From the NCBI RefSeq assembly GCF_000264995.1, contig NW_006767440.1:1469863-1533862 (forward strand): a stretch of 64,000 bases of DNA. Reading direction: 5' to 3'. Positions within the stretch are counted from its first letter, which is position 1. Each line of letters starts with the position of its first letter. Under the pieces are notes generated by a model that was not told where the DNA came from, made no database searches, and was given only the letters and a program-made list of their open reading frames with translations. The translations under genes and the position numbers were made by a program. The stretch comes from Punctularia strigosozonata HHB-11173 SS5 (lineage: Eukaryota; Basidiomycota; Agaricomycetes; Corticiales; Punctulariaceae). Below, piece after piece: positions 35,716 through 46,671 of the stretch.

Positions 35716-36367
35716 CACATTGTGTTCGACGACGAACTCTACGATGATGCGCCCTAGGATAGCATGGAAATGATCAAAATACGCGTGAGGAGCTCAGAGG
35801 ATGATTCTGAGGAGTGGTAAACATGATATTCAAAGGTATTAACGAGCAATTTCCCAGTAGCAGGCAAGGATAGCGTCAGTGAATGTGAACCATGAGTATG
35901 GATGCTACATCCAGCAAATCTGGACACAGTCCAGCCTCTGTATGATCAAATATGTGTCCCAGGAGTCTACCGATGTTTTCGACAACGAGATGTTTGGGAA
36001 CTCATCGTCGACTCGTCATTGGGGAGCATTGGGTAAGACCCTTATATTAGGGTTACTGCCAGCAGCAGCATGGCTCACTGAGGGGCAACCATTGTACAAG
36101 TGTACTGCTCCAAATTAAGGTGTAGCCCGCTATCAAGAAGATCCCATAGGCGAGTGGAAGTTGACAGAATGGGTGAAAGACAATCCGCCGGGAGCATCAA
36201 GTTGAGGGAACCAGAAACCCCCAGAAACATTGCACATCGTATCTCGAGCTCAAAATCGGGCTAACCTTTGGCTCCCTTATGCTCGGGCACTCCTCAGACC
36301 ACAACAGCAATACGATCCCGTCTAAATGCCTGAGCTGGCTGACCTCCTGAGCTCGCCGGCTCGCTGA

Positions 36368-36449
36368 TCTGGCGGTAACCCTACTTTAGGGTCGTTCACG
36401 ACGCGCGTCTCGTTTCTGGTGCCGCGCTCATGATTTTTGAAAACGGCTG
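36368..36449 (-). repeat. Right terminal inverted repeat
   Basis: This is the right arm of the 816-bp element, the inverse complement of 35634-35715 apart from a few substitutions. Confidence 0.85.
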
Positions 36450-36597
36450 TAAGTATTGCGTCGTGACTCAGTTCCCCGGACCCCGTGTGATACTTGTGTA
36501 CAGGCGCCCGTGGCAGTGCAATCATTCACGAGAGGTTTCCAGCTGCCACTGCTGCCAATATCGTTGTCCATTTGTCAAGTTATATTTCTACGAGGAG

Positions 36598-38202
36598 ATG
36601 TCGCCGACGGCGGTAGAAGCAGATTTACACGATCCGACCAGTCGCTCGTATAGAAAGGCGTTGCGAAAGCATATCAAGACAACGAAGAAACGGGACCCCC
36701 AGGTCAGTCAAGACTGGACACCCTTTCGCGCCGCAGAGAAGCGATACAAGGCCCGCTTTCCACCACCAAATCTCGACGACGTGCTCGATTTGGCTGCTCT
36801 GGATGATGACCGCGAACTAGGATGCTGGAGGGGCAATCCACGCGCTATTGAAACGGAAGCATTCGACGCTGGGAGTAGACGAGGCTACACCGTGCCGTCT
36901 ATCCCTGGTAAGTCCTGATTACCTATGAATCAAGTAGGCGGATTGAGGACGAGCAGGATGACTAACAGGGCTCGTGCTGTTGCCATCATTCATATCTGCA
37001 CCTGAGCAAAGGAATCTCGTGAAATGGGCTTTGCGAGATCACGCCCGCCATCCAAACCCGACCAACCTTGACGCACACTATGACATGCCCACAGATGGGC
37101 TCTGGAACACGTATCTGGCCGATCCGGAGAGTACAGCACCCATAAACCTTCTTGCGTCAACGTTTACGGCGCCTCCACCGTCCTCGGCATCTCCGTCCGG
37201 ACCACGAGAACTCGTATCTAACCCTCCTGCCTCTCCCTCGTCTCTTCCGGAGCTGCTTTCGATCCCCAAGCCCGCGCCGGCTCCCTCCCTTACGGTACCA
37301 CCACTTCCGGCCTCGCAGCTGCTCCCGAAGCTGAGATGGGCGAACATCGGCTGGTTTTACCATTGGGGGACCAAACAGTACGACTTTACCAGAGGAAAAG
37401 GCGAAATCGCGACACCGGTGCGGAAGCTCTGCAAAGACGCTGTTGCGAGCGTGCCTTGGGAGAACATCTTTTCAGGCGTCCATTTGGACTGGGGTGCAGA
37501 AGGGGAGGATTGGAAGGATTGGAATCATACATACGGTAGGTTGTCATCCCCGACACATTCTCTTTCAATGACCCTATTTCTCAGAACCCGACGCGGGTAT
37601 CGTGAATTTCTACCAGACGAACGTACGTCACTCTCGTTCTGCTCCGGAAGGATCACGCTCTTACAAACAGCGCCGTAGGATACGCTGATGGCTCACGTCG
37701 ATCGCTCCGAAGTCTGTGCAACGTCGCCTCTCGTTTCAATCTCGTATGTCGTTCTTTTGTTAACGGATATCTGACATCTCACCAGAAATCTCTCAGACTC
37801 GGGTGCGCAGCCATATTCCTCATCGGCTCTGCAACTCGAGACGATCCCCCGACGCCCATTCTACTGCGTTCCGGTGATGTTGTAATTATGTCCGGACCCC
37901 GATGCCGTCGAGCCTATCATGGTCCGTATCCTCCTCCGCGTGTTTTGATCCACCTCCTTATCCATATTATGGACGTTCATCCAGGTGTCCCTCGCATCCT
38001 AGACGCAAGCTTACCCGCGCATCTTTCGGCGCCTACCGCTTCTGAAAACGAGGATGAAGAATGGCTTCCGTACGCGCGGTACCTCCGTACCACCCGGATA
38101 AACGTTAACGTGCGACAAGTGTTCCCCAAGGGCTTCGATCCCAGCGCTGTACTGGGGCCTTGTCTGGCAACACTTGACGTTCAGGACGCCCATAACCGGT
38201 GA
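36598..38202 (+). CDS. ALKBH1-like Fe(II)/2-oxoglutarate dioxygenase
   Basis: AlkB-family enzymes demethylate bases in DNA or tRNA. The protein starts MSPTAVEADLHDPTSRSYRKALRKH and continues PFRAAEKRYKARFPPPNL. After the first intron comes VLLPSFISAPEQRNLVKWALRDHARHPNPTNLDAHY. A Pro/Ser-rich insert of about 60 residues follows (37155-37320). The core is LRWANIGWFYHWGTKQYDF, then AVASVPWENIFSGV. Exons near 37585-37640 give EPDAGIVNFYQT. The iron ligands appear as DTLMAHVDRSEVC (HxD), and the distal His as SGPRCRRAYHGVPRIL. TTRINVNVRQVFP supplies the 2-oxoglutarate Arg. About six introns. The insert and length fit fungal ALKBH1-like proteins rather than ALKBH2/3. The substrate is inferred only from family. 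Confidence 0.9.
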
Positions 38203-38693
38203 ACCGCTGCAATTGTCGGCAGATGCGCATGAGGGAACGGGTGTAGAAAGACGGGGGTTCAATTGGCATGGATTCACCACCTCGTCGATCCTGAATGATC
38301 ACTGGCCTTGGTTTCTGGTGGACGGTGGGGCATCGTTTGGCCTTGTCGTGGCAAGTCACGGCCCCAATGTGACCATGCCTTTCTATTCAACCCAGGGGCA
38401 ACGGTGGCCATGGCTTGGGGCTCTTTTCGGCGGCTGAGATCCAGGCTTCGTGGGCCAACAAACCAGGGTTGTGGCATTCTTGACTTCGAATTAGGCCACG
38501 CCCGTCGCATTCAGCGCATTGTCGCAGGCTTTGCATGCGGGACACGATCAGCGGACGCTATAGCGGATTGCAACGTTGTTGAGAGACTGTCCACCACGCA
38601 TTTCCCGTTGCTTTGCGGCTCGACAAGATATAAACTCCCGCCTTCTTCTAGCATTCCCCTACCTATCCCCTATATCGTTAACGCGAGGACAAC
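38203..38693. other. Intergenic spacer
   Basis: The spacer contains the promoter of the next gene. Open frames here have no domain and are not called. Confidence 0.45.
38629..38634 (+). promoter_or_regulatory. TATA box of the orphan gene
   Basis: TATAAA lies 65 bp before the ATG at 38694, a normal distance for a fungal core promoter. This supports the gene being real. Confidence 0.5.
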
Positions 38694-39494
38694 ATGGAGA
38701 ACTGCCCATTCTTCCAGCCTCGAGCCCGACCGCCTCTGCCACCCTTTGTATTCAACCCCCCTTCGCCGAGGAGTGTATCCGACATCTCTTCGCCGGGATC
38801 GTCAGTCACAATGACAACAGAGCCGGACAATTACTTCGATCCCCATGTCTCGCCGCAAATTACCTTCGAGCAGGGGCGGTCTGTGTCGTACACGCCGCCA
38901 TACACGCCAACTTACACACCAAGGGCTGCATCCACACTTCGCAACTCGATCACGCCGAGCGAATTCATCGAGAACGGAACGAGACACGCCGCTCAACTGA
39001 GGTCAAAATCCAGCCGGGCCTCACTAGGACGGCGTACGTCCGGTCTCAGTCTACAGCAGCACGCCATGAAGAACCAGGCTTGCAAACATTCAAGTCGGGA
39101 ACTCTCGTCGCGACAGCGATCTGCAGGGGCTAGTCCGTACCCCGACGCGCCTGCGTTGGCCGTCTCACCCGCGAGCACTCCGACGTCAAACAACGAATTG
39201 ATGTTCACCAACCTGCCCCGTGCTCAGTTCGTACCACTCACGCAAGAAAATCTATTGGTGCATGAGCAGAACATCTCCAGTCGCCTTTACTCCCAACATG
39301 CGCCTTCCCACGACAAGCGCAAGATGGTGTATGAAGCCTTTCGTTCTGCCGTGCAGAAGGACCCCGTCCCCCGAAACACGAGGTCTGAATCGCTTGAAGC
39401 CTGGGACTGCGTGGGCTGCATGGCGCACCCGCATGAACACTGCCCCGCGCACTGCGGGGAGTCGGCCATAGACTGCACCTGGCGCCGCAGATGA
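38694..39494 (+). CDS. Hypothetical intronless protein, 266 residues
   Basis: I do not recognise this protein. It is one continuous exon starting MENCPFFQPRARPPLPPFVF. The first 170 residues are Ser/Thr/Pro-rich, with a short YTPPYTPTYTP repeat near residue 65. A more ordered-looking block follows: FTNLPRAQFVPLTQENLLVHEQNISSRLYSQHAPSHDKRKMVYEAFRSAVQKD. The C-terminus has a Cys/His-rich motif, DCVGCMAHPHEHCPAHCGESAIDC, with six Cys and three His in about 24 residues, which may bind metal. A TATA box sits 65 bp upstream. Lack of introns is unusual in this window. It is probably a fungus-restricted protein; no function is assigned. Confidence 0.65.
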   Translation: MENCPFFQPRARPPLPPFVFNPPSPRSVSDISSPGSSVTMTTEPDNYFDPHVSPQITFEQGRSVSYTPPYTPTYTPRAASTLRNSITPSEFIENGTRHAAQLRSKSSRASLGRRTSGLSLQQHAMKNQACKHSSRELSSRQRSAGASPYPDAPALAVSPASTPTSNNELMFTNLPRAQFVPLTQENLLVHEQNISSRLYSQHAPSHDKRKMVYEAFRSAVQKDPVPRNTRSESLEAWDCVGCMAHPHEHCPAHCGESAIDCTWRRR

Positions 39495-39964
39495 TGCGAC
39501 GCCCAGCCCACGACGTATCACGGTTGAGCTTCCGTGCTTTGCCTGCTTATGCCCTTCTCTGAGTTGACTCGGTATGGCATGGCAAGCGTACATTATCACC
39601 CCCATGTTTCCGCCTGAGGTTCTCCGCGGCCTGAATGCTACCATCGCTATGTAATATAGACATCGTCCTAATACAAATAGAAAGTAGACAACTATGCCTC
39701 GAAAGCCCCTTCCAAATTGAAGCAACCGAGGACCACGAGCATCACTCGCGAACACGATCCGTCTGGCCGAGTCTCCTCCCGGAGCCACTGCCACTATATA
39801 GAATGCACTTGGATCGCTTCCTCATATCTGCCTTGCATTAGCGCTAGCAGCTGCATCTTGCGTTTGTTTCTTTCGTTGACCAGCTTGGCCGGCGCGAGCC
39901 CGTGGATCGTATTCGCCCCTCCGGCCAGGTCGCTGAAGTTCGATTAGCGCTGACAGCGGACACC
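39495..39964. other. Intergenic spacer
   Basis: The spacer holds the 3' UTR of the orphan gene and the promoter of the TBC gene. I see nothing else in it. Confidence 0.45.
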
Positions 39965-42900
39965 ATGGGCGACGCTCATCCGCGTGCCAAGGTCGACGAG
40001 ATCAAGTCGGTGACGGTACTCTCCATGGGGGACGACGTTGACATAGGCGTTGTTCCTGCCCTATAGGGCGGTGTACGATCGTCTTTTCAACTCCTCTACG
40101 AGGTTAGGAAAGATCAAGGATGCCGCTTTAGGTGGTCGCTTGTTCGCTCCCGCCGACGACGGGCATGGGGTACCAGGACGCAGTATTGCTTGGAAGGTAT
40201 CGACGCAGTCCTGCTTAGTGCATTCATCGACTTGTACTCAGCACATCCTTAGCTGTTTCTGATTCAAGTAGAACCTCTACAGCCTGACCTACCGCTCAGC
40301 CAACTGCCATACCTCGACACATTGCAGCGGTCTCGCAAGGAGTTCGTGGACTTGATGATGGAAAAGGTGTGCTAGGTCCTCAAGTTTATGTATAGTTTGC
40401 TACTAAATACCTTCGTGAAGATGCGTGCTCCAGATGGCAGTTACGAAGACGGATTCATCATTCCCGGAACGCATGCATCCCCACCACGCATCAATCGTTC
40501 TACCAGCAACCTCGAGAAGAACAATCCTTTGAGCTTGCATGACGAAGTGAGCCTTGTGCGTCCTTCCAAAACCAAGAACACATCAATTGATCCGTACAGA
40601 ACCCGTGGAGAGATTGGTTCGCTGCTATTGAGCTTCGCAAGACCATACTTCAGGATGTCGAGCGCACGTTAGTGAGCCGTGCGGCCCCCGTCGCTGTTGC
40701 TAGCATCAACTAGATACCTAATTAGATTTCCGGATCTCCTCTACTTCCGTGACCCCGACGTTCAAGCCCAATTGACGAACATATTGTATCTTTACTCGGT
40801 ACTCCACCCGGACATAGGATATCGGCAAGGCATGCACGAGCTTCTCGCGCCGCTATACCATGCCGTCGATTTCGATTCGCAACTTGAAAACGATTCATCG
40901 ACTAACGACGCCACGCTTGCAGAGTTCTGTTCTCGGGCGTGGGCGTCTGCCGACGCTTGGGTTTTGTTCTGTGCAGTTATGAAGGGCGTTGGCCGATGGT
41001 GCGATCTCCCGAGGTGTCCCTGGGCCAATGCATACATGGCTGACATCCTTATTCTAGGTACGAATGGCGAGAACCGTCGGCTTCGATTACTGGAGCGTCC
41101 CCACTTGGATCACATGTTCAACTGAACGTACCCACCCGTCAGGCGGAGATTAAAGCCTACGTTGCTCCCGTAGTCGAGGCTTGTCAACGCGTTCAGTCAA
41201 CATACCTAAAGAACGTCGATCCCTTGCTATGGAAGAGCATGCAAGCAGCTGGGATTGAGCCCCAAATCTACGGCATGTGAGCAGCTTGGACTACCTTACA
41301 TCACACAGTCTGATTTCAAGTAGACGATGGTTGCGACTACTGTTCACGCGCGAGGTACGATTCCATATCGTGAAAATATGAGCCACAGGCTCATCCTTGT
41401 ATAGTTTCCCCTTGAGGAAGCTATGATTATGTGGGACGGGCTTTTTGCTTGTGACTCCTCTTTCGACCTGGCGCAATGGGTATGTGTTGCCATGCTAGTC
41501 CGAATACGCAACCAGTGTATGGAAACTTTATCGCTGCTGCCTAAGGTCGCTAACGCACTCGGCAGTGATACCGGCGGACTATACCGGACAGCTAACATTC
41601 CTCCTCCGATACCCTGCCCCTCCTCCGCCCGATGCCGATAATCCGCCCACATCTCACCCCATCACGCTTTTACTTCGACAGGCCTTGACGCTCCAGATGT
41701 CTCCCACTCCGTCAACAGGCGTGTCGGTTGTCCTCGAGAATCGCAATCTACTCAATATTCCCATGGACGTGCCAGAACCTCCGCCGCCCCCTGTCCGGCG
41801 GCGGCCCGGCCATGTGCAGCGAGGCCAGTCCATCTCTGCCTCAGAAGCCTCTGGGAGTACCGCCCGCCAAACGCCTATATTGTCGTCCGCTACCCACGGA
41901 CGGCAGACTTCCAGCCAGCAGAGTCTCGGATTACCGGAAACATGGGCCAAGGGAATTCTAGACCGGGGAGAAAGTCTTGGTATCAACAGGGCCAATATCT
42001 TGACCGCAGTGACCGAATTTCGAGTAAGCTCCGTAAGCTCCCTCATGCATAAATTTCAAATATTGACGAAGTCACACAGCGTAACCTCCCAGAACTGGCG
42101 GCCCAAGCAGCGTCGTTCGTCCGCACACCGCTATCCCCCAGTCAGCAACACGATACATTCCCTCTCGCTGTCGATCGCCCAGTCGAGGAGCGACCTCCCT
42201 GGGAACCTCGGACCAGATTTGAGATGGAGCGCGAGATCGTCCAGCTCAAGTCTGCGCAGAAACGTTGCGGAAAGGCTTTGCAATGGGTCGTGGACGCCCT
42301 CCTGCAGGACGAGGAGAACAGCACCGATTCGGAGAAGGTTAAGAGCATTAAGCAGAAGAAACGGGATGCGTTGGAATCGCTGGCATACGTCAGAGACATA
42401 TTGAACGGAAACGTTGCGGACATCGAAGACGATCGGCTGGTCAGCGAGGAGGATCAGCGGAGAGCGAAGGAGGCAAACAAGCAGATTGGTCCCGCGATGG
42501 GTCCCGCGCCGCAAGCTACCACCGCGGTCGCAAAGCACATATCGCCTCCGCAGCCCGCTGCGCCGCTCCCCCTGCCGACAGTCGAACCACGCTCTCCGGG
42601 AGGCCGCACAATGGGCCAGCACCCAGCTTTCGCATCTTTTCCTTCGACAGTTTCCTCCTCGCCGCCTCGACCTACCAGATCGAGTTTGGCATCGACCAAC
42701 GATCAGCTGCCGCGTGGCGCTTCAACCCCGCTTAACTCTCCTCCCGTACCGAAATCGGACAAGAACGCCACGGCTTTCGCGCCTTGGAACTACACGCCGT
42801 CTGGTTTCGCTTCTGCTTCTGCTGTGGTTCCGCTTCCACCTCCAGCGTCGGTTGCACCGATGTCTCCCGCTACTCCTTCCGGGATGAGGTTTCCTACCAT

Positions 42901-42982
42901 TAATGCCGCGCCACCCGCCGACGCAGCGGATCGGGCTTCCCGGCGCACGGTATCGCATGATCCCTTGGGTGCTATTCCTTGA
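39965..42982 (+). CDS. TBC-domain Rab GTPase-activating protein (TBC1D5-like)
   Basis: TBC proteins stimulate GTP hydrolysis by Rab GTPases; TBC1D5 works with retromer on Rab7. The start MGDAHPRAKVDEIKS has a good ATG context (CACCATGG). After a first short intron comes YRAVYDRLFNSSTRLGKIKDAALGGRLF. The TBC core is DGHGVPGRSIAWK, then PWREWFAAIELRKTILQDVERTFPDLLYFRDPDVQ across an intron. Next is LYLYSVLHPDIGYRQGMHELLAPLYH, carrying the YRQGM glutamine-finger motif. The third part is EPQIYGIRWLRLLFTRE..., AMIMWDGLFACDSSFDL and VCVAMLVRIRNQLIPADYTGQLTFLLRYP. The C-terminal third is disordered apart from a helical block at 42224-42430 (MEREIVQLKSAQKRCGKALQWVVDALL). The protein ends RRTVSHDPLGAIP. 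About ten introns. Confidence 0.9.
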
Positions 42983-43659
42983 TCTATCGCAACAACTTGG
43001 AAATATGTGTCGGATATATGAGCGGTCTGCGGATGGTGATGGTGTATTATATCCGATGTATCACGTAGACTAGTTTTGCTTAGTTTTTTGCATTGGCTCA
43101 TATCGGTTGCATGCGGCTGTCCAATCAAGAGCATGAAGCTGTAGTTTGTACTTGTGTGTCGAGGAAGTACAGCGGGCTGATAAAGGCGTGATCGATCTCA
43201 TCAGCTCTTTGGTCTCAGCTTTGACCTTCACTCCCTCCGCTCAGTTGCCGCATACCTGACATGCAAGACAAGTCGTCCGCTGGCGGGCTGATGGTACGAC
43301 ATCCCCCTCAAAAATCTGTGTTCTGCATTCATTAGCATGCTACAATTGCAGCAACCATATACTTCTGGTTTTCGGCGCCGGTGGCGATAACAGTTGTCAC
43401 TTCGCCGTTCAATCGCCACTCATCTAGTGCACTCACGGTCGCTCTAAATCGCCTAGCACTCCTCCAGACTCTGAATGGGTCAGATCCTTGAGATCGTGTA
43501 TGATCGTCGCGTTGCCGTCGTGGGTCTGCGTGATTGCCAGACGCCGGAGGTTCATTCGGGCCAAAAAGTCGACAGCAGTCAGAGTGGCTTCTATGCGAGC
43601 AATACAACAAGCTAGCTATTCCATGCTTTGGTATACAAATGCTCAATATAGCCGTGAAG
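42983..43659. other. Convergent 3' intergenic region
   Basis: About 680 bp between two converging genes. A minus-strand frame overlaps part of it but shows no domain. I see no repeat. Confidence 0.45.
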
Positions 43660-44801
43660 TCATGCGCGCGGGGACCCGCGGGTAGCGCCACCCTTCCCTC
43701 TGGTACGAACCTTCGTCTTCTTCTTCCCGCCACTCGTCTTACCTTCGGGCATATCCTCGCAGTAGTCCCCTTTTCGATGTCGCATGAGCGCATCATCGCG
43801 CGAGAACCGCTTTTTGCACCACTCGCATTGGAGATGGTCGTTGTCGTCGCGCTGGTCCTTCGGTATGCCGGTATGCATGAAGGAATCGAAGTGTCGATTC
43901 AAATCCGACCGCCGCCCAAAACCCTTGTTGCATTTCGCGCAGTAAAAGGGCTTTTCGTGTTCGGCGACGTGAACTGGCTCGACAGTCTTCTTCGGCTCGC
44001 TTATGCGCGGGCGTTTCTTCGGCGCCGAACGGCGGTGGCGGGCGCTGCGTCCTATAGCCGGCAGGTAGTCGTCCTCGTCCTCGTCATCTTCGACGTCGTC
44101 AAGCCTCCGCTTCCGATTGTTGGATGCCGTCTCAGCCTTCTGGACCGCCTTCTGGACCGCCTTCTGGACCGCCTTTTCCAGCCGATGTGAACGTCGGCGG
44201 ACTGATTCCGTCGAAGAACCCCCGAAGAGGGCAGAGGGCACGTCGGGTAGCAAGGAGCGGTCGTCGGCTTGGCCATCGTTCGGTGTTGACATCGTCGACT
44301 GCACCAACAGCTCGGTATCGGGGGCTGGGCCGCGTTTATGACGGCCAGGTGGCCTCGCGTTTTGTCCGTTCAAGCGGGCACCGTGCAGACCAGAATGATC
44401 GACACGGTGAGTGTCATTAGATGCATGCTGGGAAGCATGCTCAATGAACTCATCAGCGCCGGAGAACCGTGGCGAGGACTGCGTGGAGGATGACGATGGT
44501 ACGGAAGACTGGGCGATCTCCGACACGGAGTCGTCCCAAGCTGGACCGGGGGATGCGACCTGTAACATACAGTGAGGTTGACTATATGATCGTTGTTCGT
44601 CCGGCATACCTCGTTTTCATGTTCATAGTAGTCTTGAAGCTCGTCGTTGAGATAAATTGGGTCGATGAATGTGTGCTCAGGGAGGTTGAGGCCAAAGTCG
44701 AACGAGTTCTGGGCCGAAAGGCCGTCGAGAGAACCAAGACGCGCTAGGCGTTTACTGCAATCGTCGTACATGTAGTGGTCCCTGTCGGGCGGTTCATTCA
44801 T
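43660..44801 (-). CDS. C2H2 zinc-finger protein with acidic and basic tracts
   Basis: The start MNEPPDRDHYMYDDCSKRLARLG is at 44801. The first exon ends YYEHENEV, and an intron of about 50 nt joins it to VASPGPAWDDSVSEIAQSS. A Ser-rich region leads to RRRSHRLEKAVQKAVQKAVQKAET, where a 12-bp unit is repeated three times (about 44130-44170). A bipartite basic/acidic stretch follows (NNRKRRLDDVEDDEDEDDYLP, then RSAPKKRPRISEPKK). The two fingers are FYCAKCNKGFGRRSDLNRHFDSFMH and LQCEWCKKRFSRDDALMRHRKGDYC; the second ends in Cys rather than His. The C-terminus is Lys/Gly/Arg-rich. The layout fits a fungal nuclear regulator; the target is unknown. Confidence 0.82.
44130..44172 (-). repeat. 12-bp tandem repeat inside the zinc-finger gene
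   Basis: The unit CTTCTGGACCGC (plus strand) occurs three times in a row. It encodes the peptide AVQK repeated, a short amphipathic helix. Confidence 0.8.
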
Positions 44802-45697
44802 GTTAGGCGAGCGATAGCTGACGGCCCTTTCATCACATACATTGGGTTGACCGTCTGGAGGCCCGAATCGGGGTTGATTGTGGTATGCGATGTAGAAGGC
44901 ACGTTGAGCAACGAGGAAAGCATTGACGACATCGCGGGTCAATTCAACGGTAAGGAGGAGGGGTGGAGTATCCGAGGCGACTTATGTTTCTTAAAGGTAG
45001 GCAGCTGTGGTCTGGAGCCGTTGCCATTTTCTCCCTTTGTCACCCCTTATTCGCCGGATGGAAACATGTAGGTCCACTACGGATATCAGCGTCCGGCTAA
45101 CCGAAGTCGAGCGGAGTATGTTTTTCAGGCTTCCGAGTGCTTCCGGGTGGTTATTCGAGGCGCCCATACCGCGTGTATGATATACGAGCTGGCGATATTA
45201 TGCGCGTGTGCCATCCGATACCAGGAACGGCATCTAGCCCAGTCAACTATGACTCTGCGCGAGTAACGGATGGTTCGGGAGCGAAACACGTTGGCTCTAT
45301 GGCCTCGGAGCGACGGTCATGAGGATGAGAACTGGCTGTGATAAGCTTGATTGTGAGTGCTCCCCAAGAGATCGATGCCTCAAGGACAGCTTCACAGCTC
45401 CGACGACCTCCATGCCGCCGACCGTTAAGGGGAAGCTGGAACAACCTTCTCACGCAGGCTTCGCGACCGTGCGACTTTCGATTAGGGGCACCTCGGGCAT
45501 CCTCTGCCCGCTGCAGAGGGTCATATTTTCTTGGGCACACTTAAATAATGATGAGTGTACCGCTCTTCTAGCTACAGTCTACTTACAGCCATTTCTATGC
45601 TGTGAATCCTCTGGCAGATGCCGTGGAGGCGAGACTCGATCGATCTGCCATGTAAGTTCCCTTTTATAGCTAGCCCCCGAATCACAGGGATTTCTGA
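44802..45697. other. Intergenic, nothing recognised
   Basis: About 900 bp upstream of the zinc-finger gene. Short open frames on both strands lack domains. It holds the zinc-finger gene promoter. Confidence 0.4.
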
Positions 45698-46347
45698 ATG
45701 AACAACAAGGGGTCGACAGCTTCCAGTTACCGCATCTCGATGTATCCTGACGATGACTATCTTACAGATCTCACGGACCGTTCCAATAGGCGCTCGTCTG
45801 CGACTCCGACTGTCATTCTATTGCCTTCCGAGATCTCTGGCCATATGACCCTGTGGAGACCTTATTCTTCCGAGGAAAGTCTCGCTATTCTGCGTCGAGA
45901 TGATCGTGATATCCGATCTTTGGGGCCAGCCATTCCTGTGAACCCCTTGCCCAGTTCGGCAGCTCTACACAGCCGGCGACTACGCGCTCTGCCGAGCCGC
46001 CAGGTCGAAGGGTGGGAATCGGGACTTTACTTCTGCGCTCACCGGTGCTATATTGTCCATCGAGTGCGGTTCCCATCAAAGTCTGGACTCAAGTATTATC
46101 CGTTCTGCTGCCCCACCTTACGGTCAGCTTCTAGGATAGCGTCACCGCCAGATCCCAGCCTTCCAGTCAGTGGCACTCATTCTCACTTCACGGTAGACCG
46201 TCGACAGGGAGGTTGCACCTCCGTTGAAGCTGGCGACTGTTACGCACGTCCGTTAAGTCGTGTCATTCAGGTCAGCGTCAGGTTTCGTTGGTTCGAATGT
46301 GTTGTATTTATTCAATGCTCACTTCATAGGATGCTGCAGCCTCTTAG
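45698..46347 (+). CDS. Doubtful two-exon hypothetical protein
   Basis: I do not recognise this. An ATG frame (MNNKGSTASSYRISMYPDDD) runs open for about 190 codons to 46270. A GT...AG intron of 59 nt (46271-46329) would end it DAAAS with TAG at 46345-46347. The frame is preceded at once by an in-frame stop, so the ATG would be the true start. The composition (Ser/Arg-rich, scattered Cys) gives no domain. It could be chance. Confidence 0.25.
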
Positions 46348-46671
46348 CAAAGGCATGGGCCCGGGACGCCTCCCGGAGGTTCTACCATAGTCACGCTGCG
46401 GTGGGCTACAGGCTTGCCTTTGCTATATCCGATTGCACGACGGATCGTGCGAGCCAGGCACCACAGGCGGCCGTGAGCGTAGTATAAAGTATACGCCGTT
46501 CCTGTCGAGCGTTGCTCAGAGCCGTCCGGATCGACACCGTTTAGCGCATATGGCAGCACCCGCCGAAGTTACTACTGCTGCGTTAGCCGGCGTCTACGTC
46601 TTGGTGACCGTATCAATGTCTTACTTCGATGGGCGAGTACTAATGAGGAGACATCCCTTCAGAACAAGAAA

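Larger units (their letters stand above)
35634..36449. mobile_element. Non-autonomous TIR element with TA target duplication (Tc1/mariner-like)
   Basis: An 816-bp segment begins CAGCCGTTTTCAAAAATCAT and ends with its inverse complement. Terminal inverted repeats of about 80 bp match at roughly 90 percent by eye. TA dinucleotides abut both ends (35632-35633 and 36450-36451), the target duplication of the Tc1/mariner superfamily. No transposase-like frame is present inside, so it is a MITE or internally deleted copy. It lies 73 bp after the stop of the BCK1-like gene and about 150 bp before the start of the ALKBH1-like gene. Confidence 0.85.

Noticed and set aside
46260-46310. GGTTCGAAT, resembling a tRNA B box
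   Set aside because: No matching A box or acceptor stem at the right distance; no cloverleaf could be drawn.
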